Below, piece by piece: positions 12,201 to 24,320 of a stretch of DNA of 64,000 bases (position 1 is its first letter; every line of letters begins with the position of its first letter). The notes beneath the pieces are model-generated. The model ran no database searches, was not told the DNA's origin, and was given only the letters and a program-made list of their open reading frames with translations. The stretch lies in NCBI GenBank assembly GCA_030015575.1, contig CM057338.1, forward strand, positions 833,024,353 to 833,088,352, in the 5' to 3' direction. Source of the DNA: Agapanthus africanus. Taxonomy: Eukaryota > Streptophyta > Magnoliopsida > Asparagales > Amaryllidaceae. Made by a program: the position numbers and the translations under genes.

Positions 12201-13152
12201 GCAAAGAATTACAGATATGAGATCCTGATCCGGTATCCAATACCCAGGAAGTAGAGTTTATTGAAAGACAGTTTTCAATAACATACACACCTGAAGCTGA
12301 AGCTGCAACCTGCTTCAATTCCTGTGTTCTGGCCTTCCAGGCCCTGCAATCATTCTTCCAGTGTCCTTTCTTATGACAATAGAAGCATTCTTCCTTATCC
12401 ACAAGCTTCCCCGCTATCTTTGTTGCTTTACCTTTTCCCTTCGTATCCGCCTTACTAACACCGCCCCTTGGTTTGGCGGGGGCCATCTTCTTCTTTCCCT
12501 TGGCTTTCGCCTTGGACCTAGAAGAAGATGATCCTCCTACAAACAAAGTGGATATATCCCTACCTTTCAGTAGGGTGCCCTCTGCGCTCCTCAGCATGTT
12601 GAGGAGCTCTGAAAGTTCAACCTCTTTTTCTTGTAAGTTGAAGTTCAGTATAAACTGGGCGTAAGTGGAAGGAAGGGACTGGAGAACTATATCCGTATAT
12701 AGCTCACTCTCCAATGTGATCCCTAGGTCCGCGAGCTCCTCAATGTAGCCGATCATCTTTAGCACGTGCTCGGCTACTGATGATCCGACGGCCATTCTTG
12801 TCGAAAATAACTTTTTCGACGCTTCGTATCTTGCGATACGAGATTGCTCTCCATACAGTTCTTTTGTATGAAGCAATATGGATTCCAAGTCCATATTCTC
12901 GTGCCTCCTCTGATGTTCGTTGTCCATCGAGGCAAGCACGAGGTACTTGGCCTTCGCGCTATCAATCTCCCAAGTCTTGCGGATTTCCTTATCCACGACG
13001 CTGGAAGTTGGACCAGGGACAGGGGGAGCTTTGGTGGTAAGAAGATACCCCAGCTTGTCGTAAGTGATTGCTATCTTGACATTCCTGAGCCAATCTTTGT
13101 AGTTTGGCCCTGTCAGTTTGTTTTTATCTAGGAGTAACTTAAGTCCAGTCAT
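9202..13152 (-). pseudogene. Copia-1 gag-pol polyprotein, interrupted by two amber stops
   Basis: Encodes Gag, aspartic protease, integrase, reverse transcriptase and RNase H as one frame. I start at the ATG at 13152 (MTGLKLLL); the open frame reaches slightly further back. Gag carries an intact CCHC knuckle CFYCHKKGHWKNDC. The protease has LDTGSGSH. The integrase zinc site begins HCRLGH with CQSC later, and D1 is in HSDVCGP and D2 in RSDRGGE. TAG at 11443-11445 replaces the residue after RSDRGGE (Tyr in Copia-2), and TAG at 11158-11160 replaces a Trp before GCPAF. Downstream, reverse transcriptase has YVDDILL and RNase H has MEAEYIA and YCDNNGA. There are no frameshifts, so the element is only two point changes from an open frame. 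It cannot make a full Pol as it stands; the N-terminal Gag-PR part is still readable. Confidence 0.93.
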
Positions 13153-13657
13153 GTTGATTGGTCGCTGCAATTAGGAGAGAGAAGAAGAAACACTCAGCAT
13201 GATGCTCTTGCAAGTTTAGAGTGGTTTTTAGTTTGTCTAAACAGGATGGCTCCCACTGTTTCTCGAATCCCTCCTCAAACCATAAAGGAAGAATTAGTCA
13301 GGATCAATCCCACCGTACAATACTTGCTTAACCGTTCAGCCAGGCCGGTGTCGGTACTTCGAGGGAGGTTTTCCAACGCTTTCGCGAAGTTCCTTAATTA
13401 AAGAACCTCTTTTCCCTGGGGGCGTAGCCCCGCTAACACCTTTCTAGGCACCTACTAGGTTTATAGCATTGATCGTTAAGTGAGAAATTTCCCGAGGAGT
13501 AGCATATACTCACAGTAGGATCGGGATCCAAATATCATCGCGTGACGAAACTGAAGGAATCCTACCAGAATCATCACACTCCAAATGGTATGCAAATCTA
13601 GCAAGTTTCAGTACTTATGAAACTCCCGATGTGGATTTTTGCCCCATGCTCTTATGA

Positions 13658-13854
13658 CCTTGACTTTGGCCAACAAATCATAAGTCACATGTCAAGTTCT
13701 GCCCGTCGTTCTCCAGGTTAATTTGAATCCACCCGCACCTACCCTTGACTTTGGCCAACAAGGCAGTACGACTGTTCCAAACCAACGCATCTATCTATGC
13801 TGCACATGAATACCCAATAGCTACCAATCACTGTGCCTTGACTTTGGCCAACAA
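13658..13854 (-). repeat. Three copies of a 19-nt leader motif
   Basis: CCTTGACTTTGGCCAACAA (plus strand) is identical at 13658-13676, 13743-13761 and 13836-13854, spaced 85 and 93 nt. Copia-2 has three related copies with spacings 93 and 86 in the mirrored order, at 45695, 45788 and 45874. Confidence 0.8.
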
Positions 13855-13963
13855 ACACAGCTTGAATACTATTGACTATTCATGTGAAACGACGGAGGGC
13901 TACGGATGGTTTTGGCAAAACCGTGAACGTAGTGAACTTGATTTGGTCGATGGAACGAGATAG
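13745..13963 (+). CDS. Antisense 72-codon ORF in the Copia-1 leader, unknown
   Basis: Runs opposite to gag-pol. The reading frame opens with alternative starts; no strong ATG context. The counterpart in Copia-2 (45589-45804, also antisense) is 71 codons, with the same frame and no indel. Shared peptide stretches include QTNASIYA and WFWQNRERSELD. Most nucleotide differences change the amino acid, so selection on a protein is not supported. Conserved leader RNA is the simpler reading. No family recognised. Confidence 0.25.
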   Translation: MTLANKAVRLFQTNASIYAAHEYPIATNHCALTLANKHSLNTIDYSCETTEGYGWFWQNRERSELDLVDGTR

Positions 13964-14426
13964 CTTTTAAAAGGAGTGGCTCAAGCTCCGCATTTAAAAG
14001 TTGTTTTGAAAAGAACCGAGTGGTTTTTCGAAAGTGTTCCAACGACTTTAACTTGGTTTATTATCTTGCATTAGTTCTTTTAATGCGTGATATTCTTGCA
14101 TTAGTTCTTTTAATGCGTCCCATCATTTAATCTTACCATTGCAGAAAACAACCAAAATATGACGTACGCTTACGCCATTCGCATTCGCCACGGGGCCCCG
14201 TCATTACCCGTTAGGTTACTTAACTAACGACAGAGCGGGGGCTGGGCTAGCGCGGCTGTAAAACATAAGCAACGCCTAAATAATATCATATATAGATATA
14301 CTGCAATGATAAACATTTCAGATCACAGATGAATACATTGGATATACTAGGAATCTGTAATTCGCACGAGCCTGTAACGAAAAACAGATTACACGGTCGC
14401 GGTGAATAGCCAAATACCCCACCCAA

Positions 14427-14550
14427 GACCCCTACGGGTGCGGCAAACTACCCGCCAAGTACCCGAAGCGTAGTAACCTCCCTCATCTCCATGAGTAGGC
14501 CACTCGACACTTCGGCATACCCGGTAGTTTGTGCACCCCCTCCATGGGTC
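14427..14550 (-). ncRNA. Conserved stem structure in the Copia-1 leader (candidate cis-acting RNA)
   Basis: In element sense GGTGCACAAACTACC pairs with GGTAGTTTGCCGCACC about 90 nt later, with one bulge or mismatch. Inside it CCGAAG pairs with CTTCGG. The same outer stem occurs in Copia-2 at 45034-45137 with a different inner helix. It is a cis element of the leader, not an independent RNA gene. Confidence 0.5.
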
Positions 14551-15001
14551 TATCCTAGGAGCAAAAACAGTAAAAAGAAATTATACAATGACGGCTACAA
14601 CCCCGACCCGGTTGTGCGGCCATACAAATAATTATTACATCAATTTACAAATTTACATGAATTGAAAGAAAAGAAAACTCTCGTCTCACAACCCCCCGCT
14701 ATTCACCCGCGACAATCCAACATATTCATATACACATTCCAGCAACATTACAGATCACAGATTTGTATAACCCCCACTAATCGACATATAGCGATTAGTA
14801 GACGTTCAATACAAATATCACATTACAGAAAAACCCGTTAGCTTAAGTCTTTTAGAAGTTCGATCAAAAATACGGATTTTCGGGACCCCAAAATAAAATT
14901 TTCGTTCTGGAAAATCTGAGTAGAAAATATATATTCCAAAAATCCCAAAATACCCCAAAGAGTAAACTGCAAAAAAGAAAACCCTTGACCGAGTCAACTC
15001 G

Positions 15002-15047
15002 GCCGCGTTTCCGCGGCGGGAGCGTGCTCCCGCCGCGGAAACGCGGC
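15002..15047 (-). ncRNA. Perfect 22-bp GC-rich hairpin in the Copia-1 leader (candidate cis-acting RNA)
   Basis: Arms 15002-15023 and 15026-15047 are exact reverse complements around a 2-nt centre. It lies 208 nt from the primer site. Copia-2 has a hairpin of 21-nt arms at 44543-44589, 207 nt from its primer site, with different but still pairing bases in the stem. In retroviruses, stable leader hairpins near the primer site serve dimerisation or packaging; that role here is inference. Confidence 0.7.
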
Positions 15048-15243
15048 GCTTTGATCGAGTCAGGGGCCCAAATTTTTGCAGTTTCTTTAAAAAAGCCTGA
15101 GTCGATTTTAGGTGTATTTTAAAAGGGTTTTCCAGCACTTTTAAAATCGACAGAAAGTTGAAAATTCATGGGTTCGTATTTGGGACTTTTTCTTTGATCG
15201 ATCTTCTAGTTACTTGCTAACTTGTTAGATAGAGTTTAACTAG

Positions 15244-15255
15244 TCTCTGATACCA
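15244..15255 (-). other. Copia-1 primer binding site (initiator tRNA-Met)
   Basis: TGGTATCAGAGA in element sense, one base inside the 5' LTR. Confidence 0.93.
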
Positions 15256-15256
15256 C

Positions 15257-17445
15257 TGTAAGTCCATGCTACCTCTCCCGGTACTTTCGGGAGTGCGGAA
15301 TTTGGTAAAAAACAATTTTTACGGAGGTGGTAACATGGACCTAAAACCCGGATCTTGGTTAAACATCTATCTAACAACCTAACTATGAGTTTCTAGCTAC
15401 TCGGTTAGGGGGTTATACCTTGCTTGTCTTGAACTCCTTCGTCTTCAAGCTCCGGTGGTGGTCCGATTGGCTTCTTCTCGTCGTCTCCGTACGCCGAAGA
15501 TAGATCCACCTGAAAGCTCCAACCTTTAGCTCCTTCTTCGTTCTTTGAAGAAACTAGTTCACTTGGTTTGCTAAACCTAGTGAACTAGAATGAGTAGAGA
15601 ATACTTTGTGTGGGATTTTATCTATGGTTCTTGATTCTCAACTCATGAGACAAGAGAACCATAGATTAAAGAGAGGGAAAAAGAGCAAGAGGGTGAGAGC
15701 AAGAGGAGAGCTCAAGAACAAGAGAGAGAATGAGCAAGAAAGAATGAGGCTCTCTTTTGTCTTTCACCCTCTCATAATCCAAAGTCATGATAACTCATCA
15801 TACTAAAAAAGTCTTATGTGATGGTTTGAAGCAACCATAACCATATCATTTCATGCACTCATTTTACACAAATGAGCAAGCAAGAAAAAATCTTTGCCAT
15901 GAAATGATGGCTATGGTTATCATGATGGTCAACTAGTCAAGCCTAGTCAACCGGTCAACAAAGTCAACAAGTCAACAAGTCAACAAAGTCAACAAGTCAA
16001 CAAAAGTCAACAAGTCAACAAAGTCAACAACCATATCTCCATAATACTTAATTTATATAATAGTTAATCACATATCATATTCTCATTAGGGTTGAACAAA
16101 AAGTCAAATAGTCAACGGTCAACTGTCAACAACCCTAATGAGAATCCGCTGCCTCTGTCTCCTTGTCAACTGTGCATACGCACCCGCATCCGCGTTCCGA
16201 GGAACAAGAATGCACACTGGATAAATCCAATCCCAAACGGTACACTAGGATCTGGCTTAAACCAAAGCCCGCTAGTGTAAACTGTCCGGACACTGTACGT
16301 GCACAAGTGCACGGATGTGACCGAAACCTGTCGCAAAACCATGCGACCTGTCGCAATACCATGCGACCTCTACTCTTTTGCCTAAAGGCGAAAAGCTTTC
16401 TGTGTGGGACTCTAAAGACTCGACACTACGCTGGCAGTGGGTTTAACCACAGACCGCAAGCGGCACTAGCTGTGCGTAACGGTCCCCAGGTAATGCCGAC
16501 AAGAAGACCGACGAGGCGAAACCCATCTGAACTCCTACTGAGCCTGAGTGTGACATTCTCCGTACAGTCCGGTCTGTTCGTCTGATACATCGTATGGCGG
16601 GCCTAGGGGGCGGTAAACGTCAGTCCCCCAATAGCGGTACAAGTCGTGCCGGAGCGAAGCCCAAAACACCCTGAGATAACACTGGAAACCTACCAGTATA
16701 TCTCGTTTGCCCTGGCCAGGGACTACTCGTGTAATGGCTCTCCTAGACACAGCGCGATGTCAACCCCCAATACCGGGAGAGACGAATCCTGTCTAACCGT
16801 CACTGCCTCCAAGTGCTTCGGGACTGCACCCAACCACTACCTGTTTGCACGACTCCTTTGAGCCGTGGTAGGGTAGTGATCAAAGTACAGTGGGAACACA
16901 CTCGAGGCGAAGTGACAGTGTCAAGTCAGCGGACTAAGCTGTACTCATGTCACCTGGGAACTGATAACTGACGATAGGCATAATACTAACTAGTCAGTTC
17001 CCGACGAGTCCTGTCCAGTGTACCCGTAACCTAACGAGCACCCGCATACTATCTCAAGTACGACGTACTGACGGCTGTGGGACAGACCGTCTCCCACACT
17101 GGGATGAGAAGCGCATGCGCTGGTCTAGTCCGGAGTATCGATACCCTGTCTCGATAGTCCTGCGACCAGGGACCTGCATAAGGATGAGCTTATAGATTAC
17201 CCAGCCCCATTAGTATGACGGCCATTACATCGCTGGTAATCAAGCAAAGATCCTAAGGGCTCCACTAATGTGTATAGGCGATATACTAAAATAAACACAT
17301 GTACACATTGAAGTAGAAACAAACCAAGTAGCATACTACTATTTTGAGCAAGATTGTATATACAAGGTGAATATCCCAAGCTTCCATTAAATAATATACA
17401 AACTAGTATGATACAGTAATGGCCTCTAGGGCATATACACTAACA
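15257..17445 (-). repeat. Copia-1 5' LTR (2189 bp)
   Basis: Direct repeat of 6989-9187. The GTCAA array is at 15928-16028 with 12 motifs. Being the 5' LTR in element sense, it would drive transcription. Confidence 0.97.
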
Positions 17446-17450
17446 CAGGC

Positions 17451-18437
17451 GTCTAGAAACAGGGGTTAGATGGAATCATTGCACTGGACTGCAGTCCAGA
17501 ATCAGGATCCACCACAGTTTTCTCTATTGTAGGTTGTTTAACTCTAATTATCAGTTATAAGGTTCTGTAGCTTATTCTGTTGGCTTCGATAAGAGCCCCG
17601 GGACGCTAAAATCCGGTTCGCTAAAATCCGGCTTGTACACAATTTATTATGAATTTTACAGTTTAGCATGCACGAAAGTTTTCAGGTTTTATGACTAAAC
17701 TTGGGACGTCATTTTACATGAGCAAGCAGCATCATTTTATAACCCAAGTCTTACGGGATATTCATTATAACTCGGACCACTCAATGTCCTTCATTGCCGT
17801 CAATTTAACGGTTTTCTCTCATTCGGGTTTTGCATCGAGCACGTGGGTTATAACGATTCACATGAAATAGTGTATACGGAAATTATTGATAACTTGAATT
17901 GTAATATAAAAATTAGCATGGAGCAAGTATCAAACTTGCCTGAAGACGACGATCGGTGATATGGCAGCAGCGGACGGCACAGTGGTGAACCACGGCTACG
18001 GCAGCGGCAACGACGCGATCACAACTCGAGCACGATAAGAGTTGGCCTCGGTAGAGCTTGATTCTTGGACTTGATGGCTCGGTGGGTGCTATGGACGTAC
18101 GCTGGCGTTGCGACGGCTGCTGCGTCGACGACGACAATGATTAGACCGACCGAAGACATGGCTTAATCAGCGATGACGACATCTGAAACAGTACTCATCG
18201 TCGCTTCCTGTACTGGTGCTGCTGTCAATTCTTTTGTTTTCAAGCGGTTCAAAAGCTCGATGTAAAGCGTGACAGATTAGAGACATGAACAGATGTAAGT
18301 CAGCCTCCAGGCAATATTACATAAACCAAGACATAAACGCATCTTTCAGCGGCTGAATATTGGGATGCTCATCAAGATGCAAACGAGGTAGCAAGCGAGT
18401 AACTCGTTCTTATTCCAAGGTGTACGCAAGAGCCGAT
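17451..18437 (-). repeat. LARD-A 5' LTR, segment 2 of 3
   Basis: Continues the LTR after Copia-1 and matches window bases about 390-1377. It ends at CCGAT (18433-18437), the target site of LARD-B. The 74-codon minus ORF at 17913-18137 also exists in the left LTR but has no recognisable product. Confidence 0.9.
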
Positions 18438-21400
18438 TGTCACGACCCGAAATAGCTCGTGACTAACCCTTGAATCATATGAAATCTATAGGACCCCATC
18501 TAATCCAAGTAAGCCAAAGCCCAGAAATCTAAAACCATTTTAAATAATAAATGAAGGACAAATAGTTTAAAGAAGTGAAGAAAACATGTTTTGGAAACCA
18601 AGGTTTTAAATCAATAAGCCGAATATGCGTTTTTAAAATGTATTGTCTTTTCTGAAAATTTCGGCAGAGTTTCCTTTGTAAAAACTGGACCCGAAAGGGG
18701 TACAACAAGGATAATATATAAGAAATGATAAAAGGCATCCCCAAGCGGGAGCTAGCTCTTCGTCAATCGACGGTCACAACCACGCAAGCAATATAATATA
18801 CAACGCCGAAGGGCGAGTATCAAAACTCAGAAAGAAACTCAAAATCCACATGAAAACCATAATACTGCTACGCGCGACTCTAAGGTCGAAATAATACATA
18901 ACTGATTTCTAAGTCTGAAACAATATACAAGTTTTGGTTGATGGAATTTCTAGATACAATAAATAATACAAGTGCAAGGGTGGTTCTGATGCAAAAGAAC
19001 CCACCTACCAAAGCAAGTCACCCGTAATGGAAGCAATGTGCCAGAAAACCCGCAATGAAACCTATACGGTAAAACCTGCAAGAAACTGTGGCACAACGGG
19101 GGTGAGTTGCCAACTCGTGAATAGAAAATATCTACAAGCAGATATCGAATGTATGACTCATCCTAGGTCAATACGATCAGATATATATATACCTCAATAT
19201 GAATAAGTCTGAAGCATGCTAAAGTGGCAATATAACTTCTATACATGAATGTAGTGCTAAGTGCTCGTGCCAGTGCCTCAGGTAATAACATGTCATAAAT
19301 ATGAGGTATGATCAATGTAATCAAATCTGTATGTATGTGGATCCCGTCCACTCGTCACCTAATGACAATAACCATCATGCATGTAAATATCATAAAGCAT
19401 ATGCATAGAAATATGAGGATATAAACCATCTGTGTCCCTCGCGACACGTCAAAATCATGGAACCGGAGCGTCCAGCATCGACACTCGAAAACATCATGAA
19501 AGTTGTGCCCAGCATCGGCACGTAAATCCTCATATATCGGGCTCCGTCAGTCCGGATCAGCCCACGGGCTCCGTCTGCGGAATCGGCCCTCGGCCCCAGC
19601 AGTACGCCCATATCCATCTATCGACTCTGGTCAGTATCCTCCGGATAACCGCCAGGTCCAACCAATCACCGGCAGGTACTCGCCACCCTGACAGTCTCAT
19701 CGTCTACTCCACGAAAAACATTTCTTGCCCCGGGAAACCATACCGGGTCCACCATGTACCCGCAATCGGCCTCATCCGCCTCCTCGAATTGGGTTTCACA
19801 TGTCGCTCTCAGTACCGAGAAAACACATGGTGGACGCACTGAAATATCATATCAAGGGTAACCGGGTTTTTTAAACAATTACATATTCTCTTTTGAAATA
19901 CCCACTGTTCCCAAATTCAGAAATATCATGGAAACAACATATCTCAATGCGTATAATCAGAAAGCATGATGTATGCGATATGTAAAAGAACTGTGAGCAT
20001 ATCAGTATGTCATGCAACACGGAATAGTAATATGCACATATTTAGGGAAGACCGATTCTTTAAAATGAATCAGCTTTAAAAAGTATCTTGCGGTTCCCAA
20101 ATCTTTAATCAAGCCAGAATCATCAATGTATGTGCAAATACGTATGCATGCACGTATGGGTGTACAATAGGAATACACAGTATATAGGTACACAAGTATG
20201 CCATGCAAGGGTCATATCCTGAATGCAACAGTACTACAGTGTAGTGACATGGCAATTATCGATGATGAAGTGTGTGAGCCGGCGAGCAGTGTACGTGGAA
20301 CATACGCATCATCGATAATGGTGCTGGTGTCCTAACAGCATGGTTGTAATATAGCAATAAACATAAGCAGTGCAATGCAAATAGCATGAATATGCGGAAT
20401 AGAATAATCAACGCAACAGTGAAGAATCTACCTCAAAAAATATATCATGCAGCTTGCCATTTGAAATAAGACGAATCGGGGTTTTTGGTAAAGTAAGGGC
20501 TGCGTGTTTTAAGAACAGATGCGACGTTTGAAAATATCCGTAGAATCCCTTTTGCCTATCTTTAAAATATCCCCGATTCGTTAGTTTTTGAAATAAGTAT
20601 GACTCGGGTCTAGTCTAACATCTGCTATGCAAACTACAGATCTAACTAACAAATCAATCGGGAGGGGTATGGAAACCACCTAAATCTGAGTCGATATATA
20701 TACAAATATACATATAAAATTCGGTGATCCCGCCTTAATAGTATCACATACGATACAATATACATCATATAATATCCTCGAGTCATGAGTGCGGATCTAT
20801 CATCAATATATAGCTCGTACGTAAATCCGTCGTACGGCATCCCAAATCTGGGTACGGGTCAATATCACGGTCAGCTCATCAATTACCTGGTATCCTTATC
20901 ATCATCTCTCATGATCTGGGGTACTGATCTAAGTCTAGTACAATCGATACCATCTAAACAAATATAAGCGCGTGTGTAAAACACACGTCCAAAGGCCCGC
21001 TAAAATCTCGTATCGTATCCCAAATACGAATCACATCATATCATATCGCCGACCTCAAGGCACCATGTCTAAACTCATCGACTCATCTCCAGTATCATAC
21101 ACTATCATCATCATCACGATATAAGTATAGCAATAAGCATGTGTGTGCATGTGGGTGTAAACATATGCTAGGGTTCGCAACTAGGAAAAATACACTAGTT
21201 CACTTCTAACCCTAAATATCCATAGTACACCTAACACATCTATGATCTCCATGTCATGCAATAAGCTATCATATATATAGTACATATATAGTATACTAGA
21301 CATCGAACTGCGGGGGTGCTATACGCCATCCACCTGACTTCCCCCGTAGATATAATCTACTCACCTTGCATCTTGCGTGTCGGTGTCGATATTGCCACCA

Positions 21401-22838
21401 TATCTTCATCGCCTCGGATCACCGTGGGGTACCTACATATCACACGTATCGCATCGTATTAAAACCAAATCGAAACTAAAACGACACGCGAAAACCAGCA
21501 CGATACGCTAAAAGGCCTATAGGTTAGAACCTATGGGTACGCCTTTAAAACCATCGAACAATCCTCGATATCGTCATATAAACGCCAAATATTCGAGGTA
21601 AAACACAGATACACAATTCCAGAATTCAAAATACGAAATACAGAAACATGAATCAAAACAGAAACTTAAGAAAAGGGTCCCAGATTTCACCCTAGGTCAA
21701 ATTGGACAATTTTGCATATGCCACGGGTCTAATTTACTGATAAGGGGACCACAGAACCAAAACGAGGCACATTGGCCTAGGTCTGGCCGCAATTTGCTGC
21801 CAGGCAGAATAAATCTGTGGCCAAGGTAGGGAGGTGGGGCTAGGGTTTTGGTGATAGCTTTCTGGGTGCCTGCATGTCTCACTGTCAACCCAAAATAATT
21901 TTCGGAGGCTCGGGGTGATAGCAGATTCCAATTTACCCTTCATAGATTCACGGTTTTTTCCGATATCGATCTCTAAATCCGTATTCCGGGTTTCAACTAT
22001 CTGGTTTAGCTCTTAATTCTAGCACTAGGGTGTTCATGTAGCCTCTACTGAGCTCAATTTCACAACCCTAATTAGGTTTTTCCTATGTCCACCAAACTAC
22101 CCGATATCGATTCAATCTTAGCATGGGGTTAAAAGTAATGCAAAAACTAACCTAATGGTTCAGTAAATACCTCATTTGGCAACTCAAGAAAATTCTTGAG
22201 TTGCCCCAACTGGCCAAAATCCTTGCTTTCTTGGTCCAATGTGCCTATCTCGAGCTTGTGCACCAAATTAATGAAATGGGGATAGGGTTTTAGAGTGATA
22301 TTCATGGAGTAATGGGGGTTTGAAGGTGGAGGAAGAGGAGGGCAGCAGTAGTACCAGCAGCAAATGGAAGAGGGGGAAAAAATAAGAGGAGGAAACAAGA
22401 GGGAATGGCCAAGTCAAACACCCTCACCTACCCTCTCTCTCACCATACCTATTTCTTTATTCCCTTTTCCTTTTCTTTTCTTTTTTCTTTTCTTTTTTCT
22501 TTTCCCTCTAAATCCTTCTCACTCAAATAGTAAACCCAAAGTGATATGGTAGAAATGCACAAGTGTAGAGCACAAAAAAATGATATGTGCATGTTTTGCA
22601 CAAAAATGCCAAGAATCCAATTAGCGATTTTTAATCGTGATTAGCACTAAATTAGTGTCAAACTAATCATAAAAACTTTAAAATGGCATAATTCCATAAA
22701 ATACCCTGTTTTAGAATTTTCCAAAATTTTTCCCATTTATTTGTATTTAATTATGCCGAAATATTAAAATATTCCTTAAAATAATATTAAATTATAAAAA
22801 TTCCCAAAAATAATATATATATTTTTTGAAATGTTACA
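18438..22838 (-). repeat. LARD-B 3' LTR (4401 bp, uninterrupted)
   Basis: Begins TGTCACGACCCG and ends AATGTTACA on the plus strand. A sampled comparison of the first 460 bases with the right LTR gave about 11 differences. It contains the conserved inverted repeat at 20257-20323 and a pyrimidine-rich tract near 22455-22500. Short ORFs throughout are unsupported. Confidence 0.95.
20257..20323. repeat. 13-bp inverted repeat conserved in LARD-B-family LTRs
   Basis: ATTATCGATGATG and CATCATCGATAAT flank about 40 nt. The same structure occurs in the right LTR (about 41733-41798, one arm with a single change) and, inverted, in the solo LTR (about 48543-48610). Confidence 0.7.
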
Positions 22839-22874
22839 ATCTTGCCCCCTTAAAGAAATTCGGTCCCCGAATTT
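22839..22874 (-). other. LARD-B polypurine tract region
   Basis: In element sense AAATTCGGGGACCGAATTTC, then TTTAAGGGGGCAAGAT directly before TGTAACATTT. The layout is typical of Tekay/Del-type gypsy elements. Confidence 0.8.
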
Positions 22875-23220
22875 AAATTTAAACCCCCAAATTCTATAAC
22901 ATTTCAGTAAAAATCCAAGTCGTCGGGGCTCCGAAATCATCAATACATAAAACGCATCGTAGCGCAAAGCATGCGCATGAGTAATGAACAGATAACTCAA
23001 AATCGAAACTCCGTCAAGCATCCCGCAATCATCGGAGTCATGGTAAAGACACAAATGTCAAATCCAATACAAAACCAATACGATATAAATCAGAATTATA
23101 CATGTAAATATCAAATCTATACATGTAAATAGCTGAAGTAAATGCATGCCAAATCTTTTTAAGTCGCTGTGCGATGCGCATAACACTGCACAGTGGCGGA
23201 CGTCTTTCATAAGAAAATAA

Positions 23221-23223
<3 letters not shown>

Positions 23224-23264
<41 letters not shown>
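23224..23264. repeat. (AT)n microsatellite
   Basis: About 20 uninterrupted AT dinucleotides. Confidence 0.95.
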
Positions 23265-23268
<4 letters not shown>

Positions 23269-23535
23269 TTCACTCTGTATGTTCCGCCGCTTGAAAACAA
23301 TTTAGAAGGGTTTCCTTGTTTTAAACGTTTCGTGTTATATCGGACACGTAGGTATATACTGAGACTATAGCTCGCTTTTTGAAATCCCTTCGATAACTAT
23401 CAATGCATGTAAAATATATCCAGGTACTGTTCTATGACTAGTCCTGCTCAGTAAGAAAACACATAGCAAATATCATAAAAACGTACTGGTCCATATAAAA
23501 TAAATCCCAAAAATGTATATAAGAATACCCTGTGC

Positions 23536-24320
23536 GTCTGGTGCGCACGGAAATCAAATCCATATATGTACCATAGAACAACATCTAGGTGCAACGGGTG
23601 TGCACACAACATCTGTCATAGGCAACGTGTGTTCCTGACAGCAAAATCAGGTGCATCTGACATGCACGAAGAATCCCGATTTAGTGCATCGGGTGTGCAC
23701 CAAAATCGTATCTCAAAACATGCGCCCAACATACGCGAAAATCTAAATCGGTGCATCCATCATGCACGAATAAAAGCTAAATCCTGCGCACTCAATCATG
23801 CACGAAATCACGAAATCCAATAGCAAGCGTAGAACATGCGCAAGTCCAAATCAAATGCACGGAGTGCAAGAAATCAACATCAATATCAGAATCAAAATCG
23901 ATATATCGAATGACATCAAATCGAAGTCAGGTGCAACCGTAGTGCACAAAATATAAATCTGGTGCAACAAAGGCACGAAATATACATCTGGTGCGATAAA
24001 CGTAGGAAACATAAAACTGGTGCGACAAACGCACGAAGTATAGAACTAGTGCATCCCATGCACAAATACCAAGCAATAACTCAATGCGAAAGCAGCAACA
24101 CCAAGTGTACCCAAGTGTAAAGAAAATCATAAACGTGCGCAAATGCGTGCACAAAACACATATCAATACACTACAAGCACATATAAGCTATACCGAGTGC
24201 AAAAATCAAATCGTGTGCGTAACATATGCACAACATTAAACCAACCGTATGAAATCCATGAAGTCATAAGCAGGTGCGGCCAAGGCACGAAAACGATATC
24301 AGGTGCAAGAAAACAATTAC
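23536..24320. repeat. Degenerate array of short TGCA-palindromic units
   Basis: Units of roughly 30-40 bp follow the pattern GGTGCA, 5-10 variable bases, TGCACGAAAT, then an A-rich spacer; at least 15 are recognisable (for example GGTGCATCTGACATGCACGA). Each unit can form a small hairpin. The spacing is irregular, so this is an old or evolving minisatellite. Confidence 0.6.

Larger units (their letters stand above)
13153..15243 (-). other. Copia-1 long 5' leader between primer site and gag
   Basis: About 2.1 kb without a sense ORF of note. It aligns colinearly with the Copia-2 leader (44348-46265). Conserved islands are the hairpin at 15002-15047, the stem structure at 14427-14550, the three 19-nt motifs at 13658-13854 and the antisense ORF at 13745-13963. 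A long conserved leader suggests RNA signals for packaging, translation or splicing (inference). Confidence 0.8.
6989..17445 (-). mobile_element. Copia-1: near-complete Ty1-copia element, minus strand
   Basis: Both LTRs run TGTTAG...CTTACA in element sense (left 6989-9187, right 15257-17445). Flanking CAGGC at 6984-6988 and 17446-17450 is an exact 5-bp target duplication, and joining the flanks restores the LARD-A LTR. The internal order in element sense is primer site, 2.1-kb leader, gag-pol, purine tract. By eye the LTRs differ at about 24 positions in 2.19 kb plus one repeat-length change, near 1 percent. Copia-2 belongs to a related subfamily. Domain order Gag-PR-INT-RT-RNaseH is copia; the 2-kb LTRs and sequence suggest the Angela/Tork side of the superfamily (tentative). 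Confidence 0.97.
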
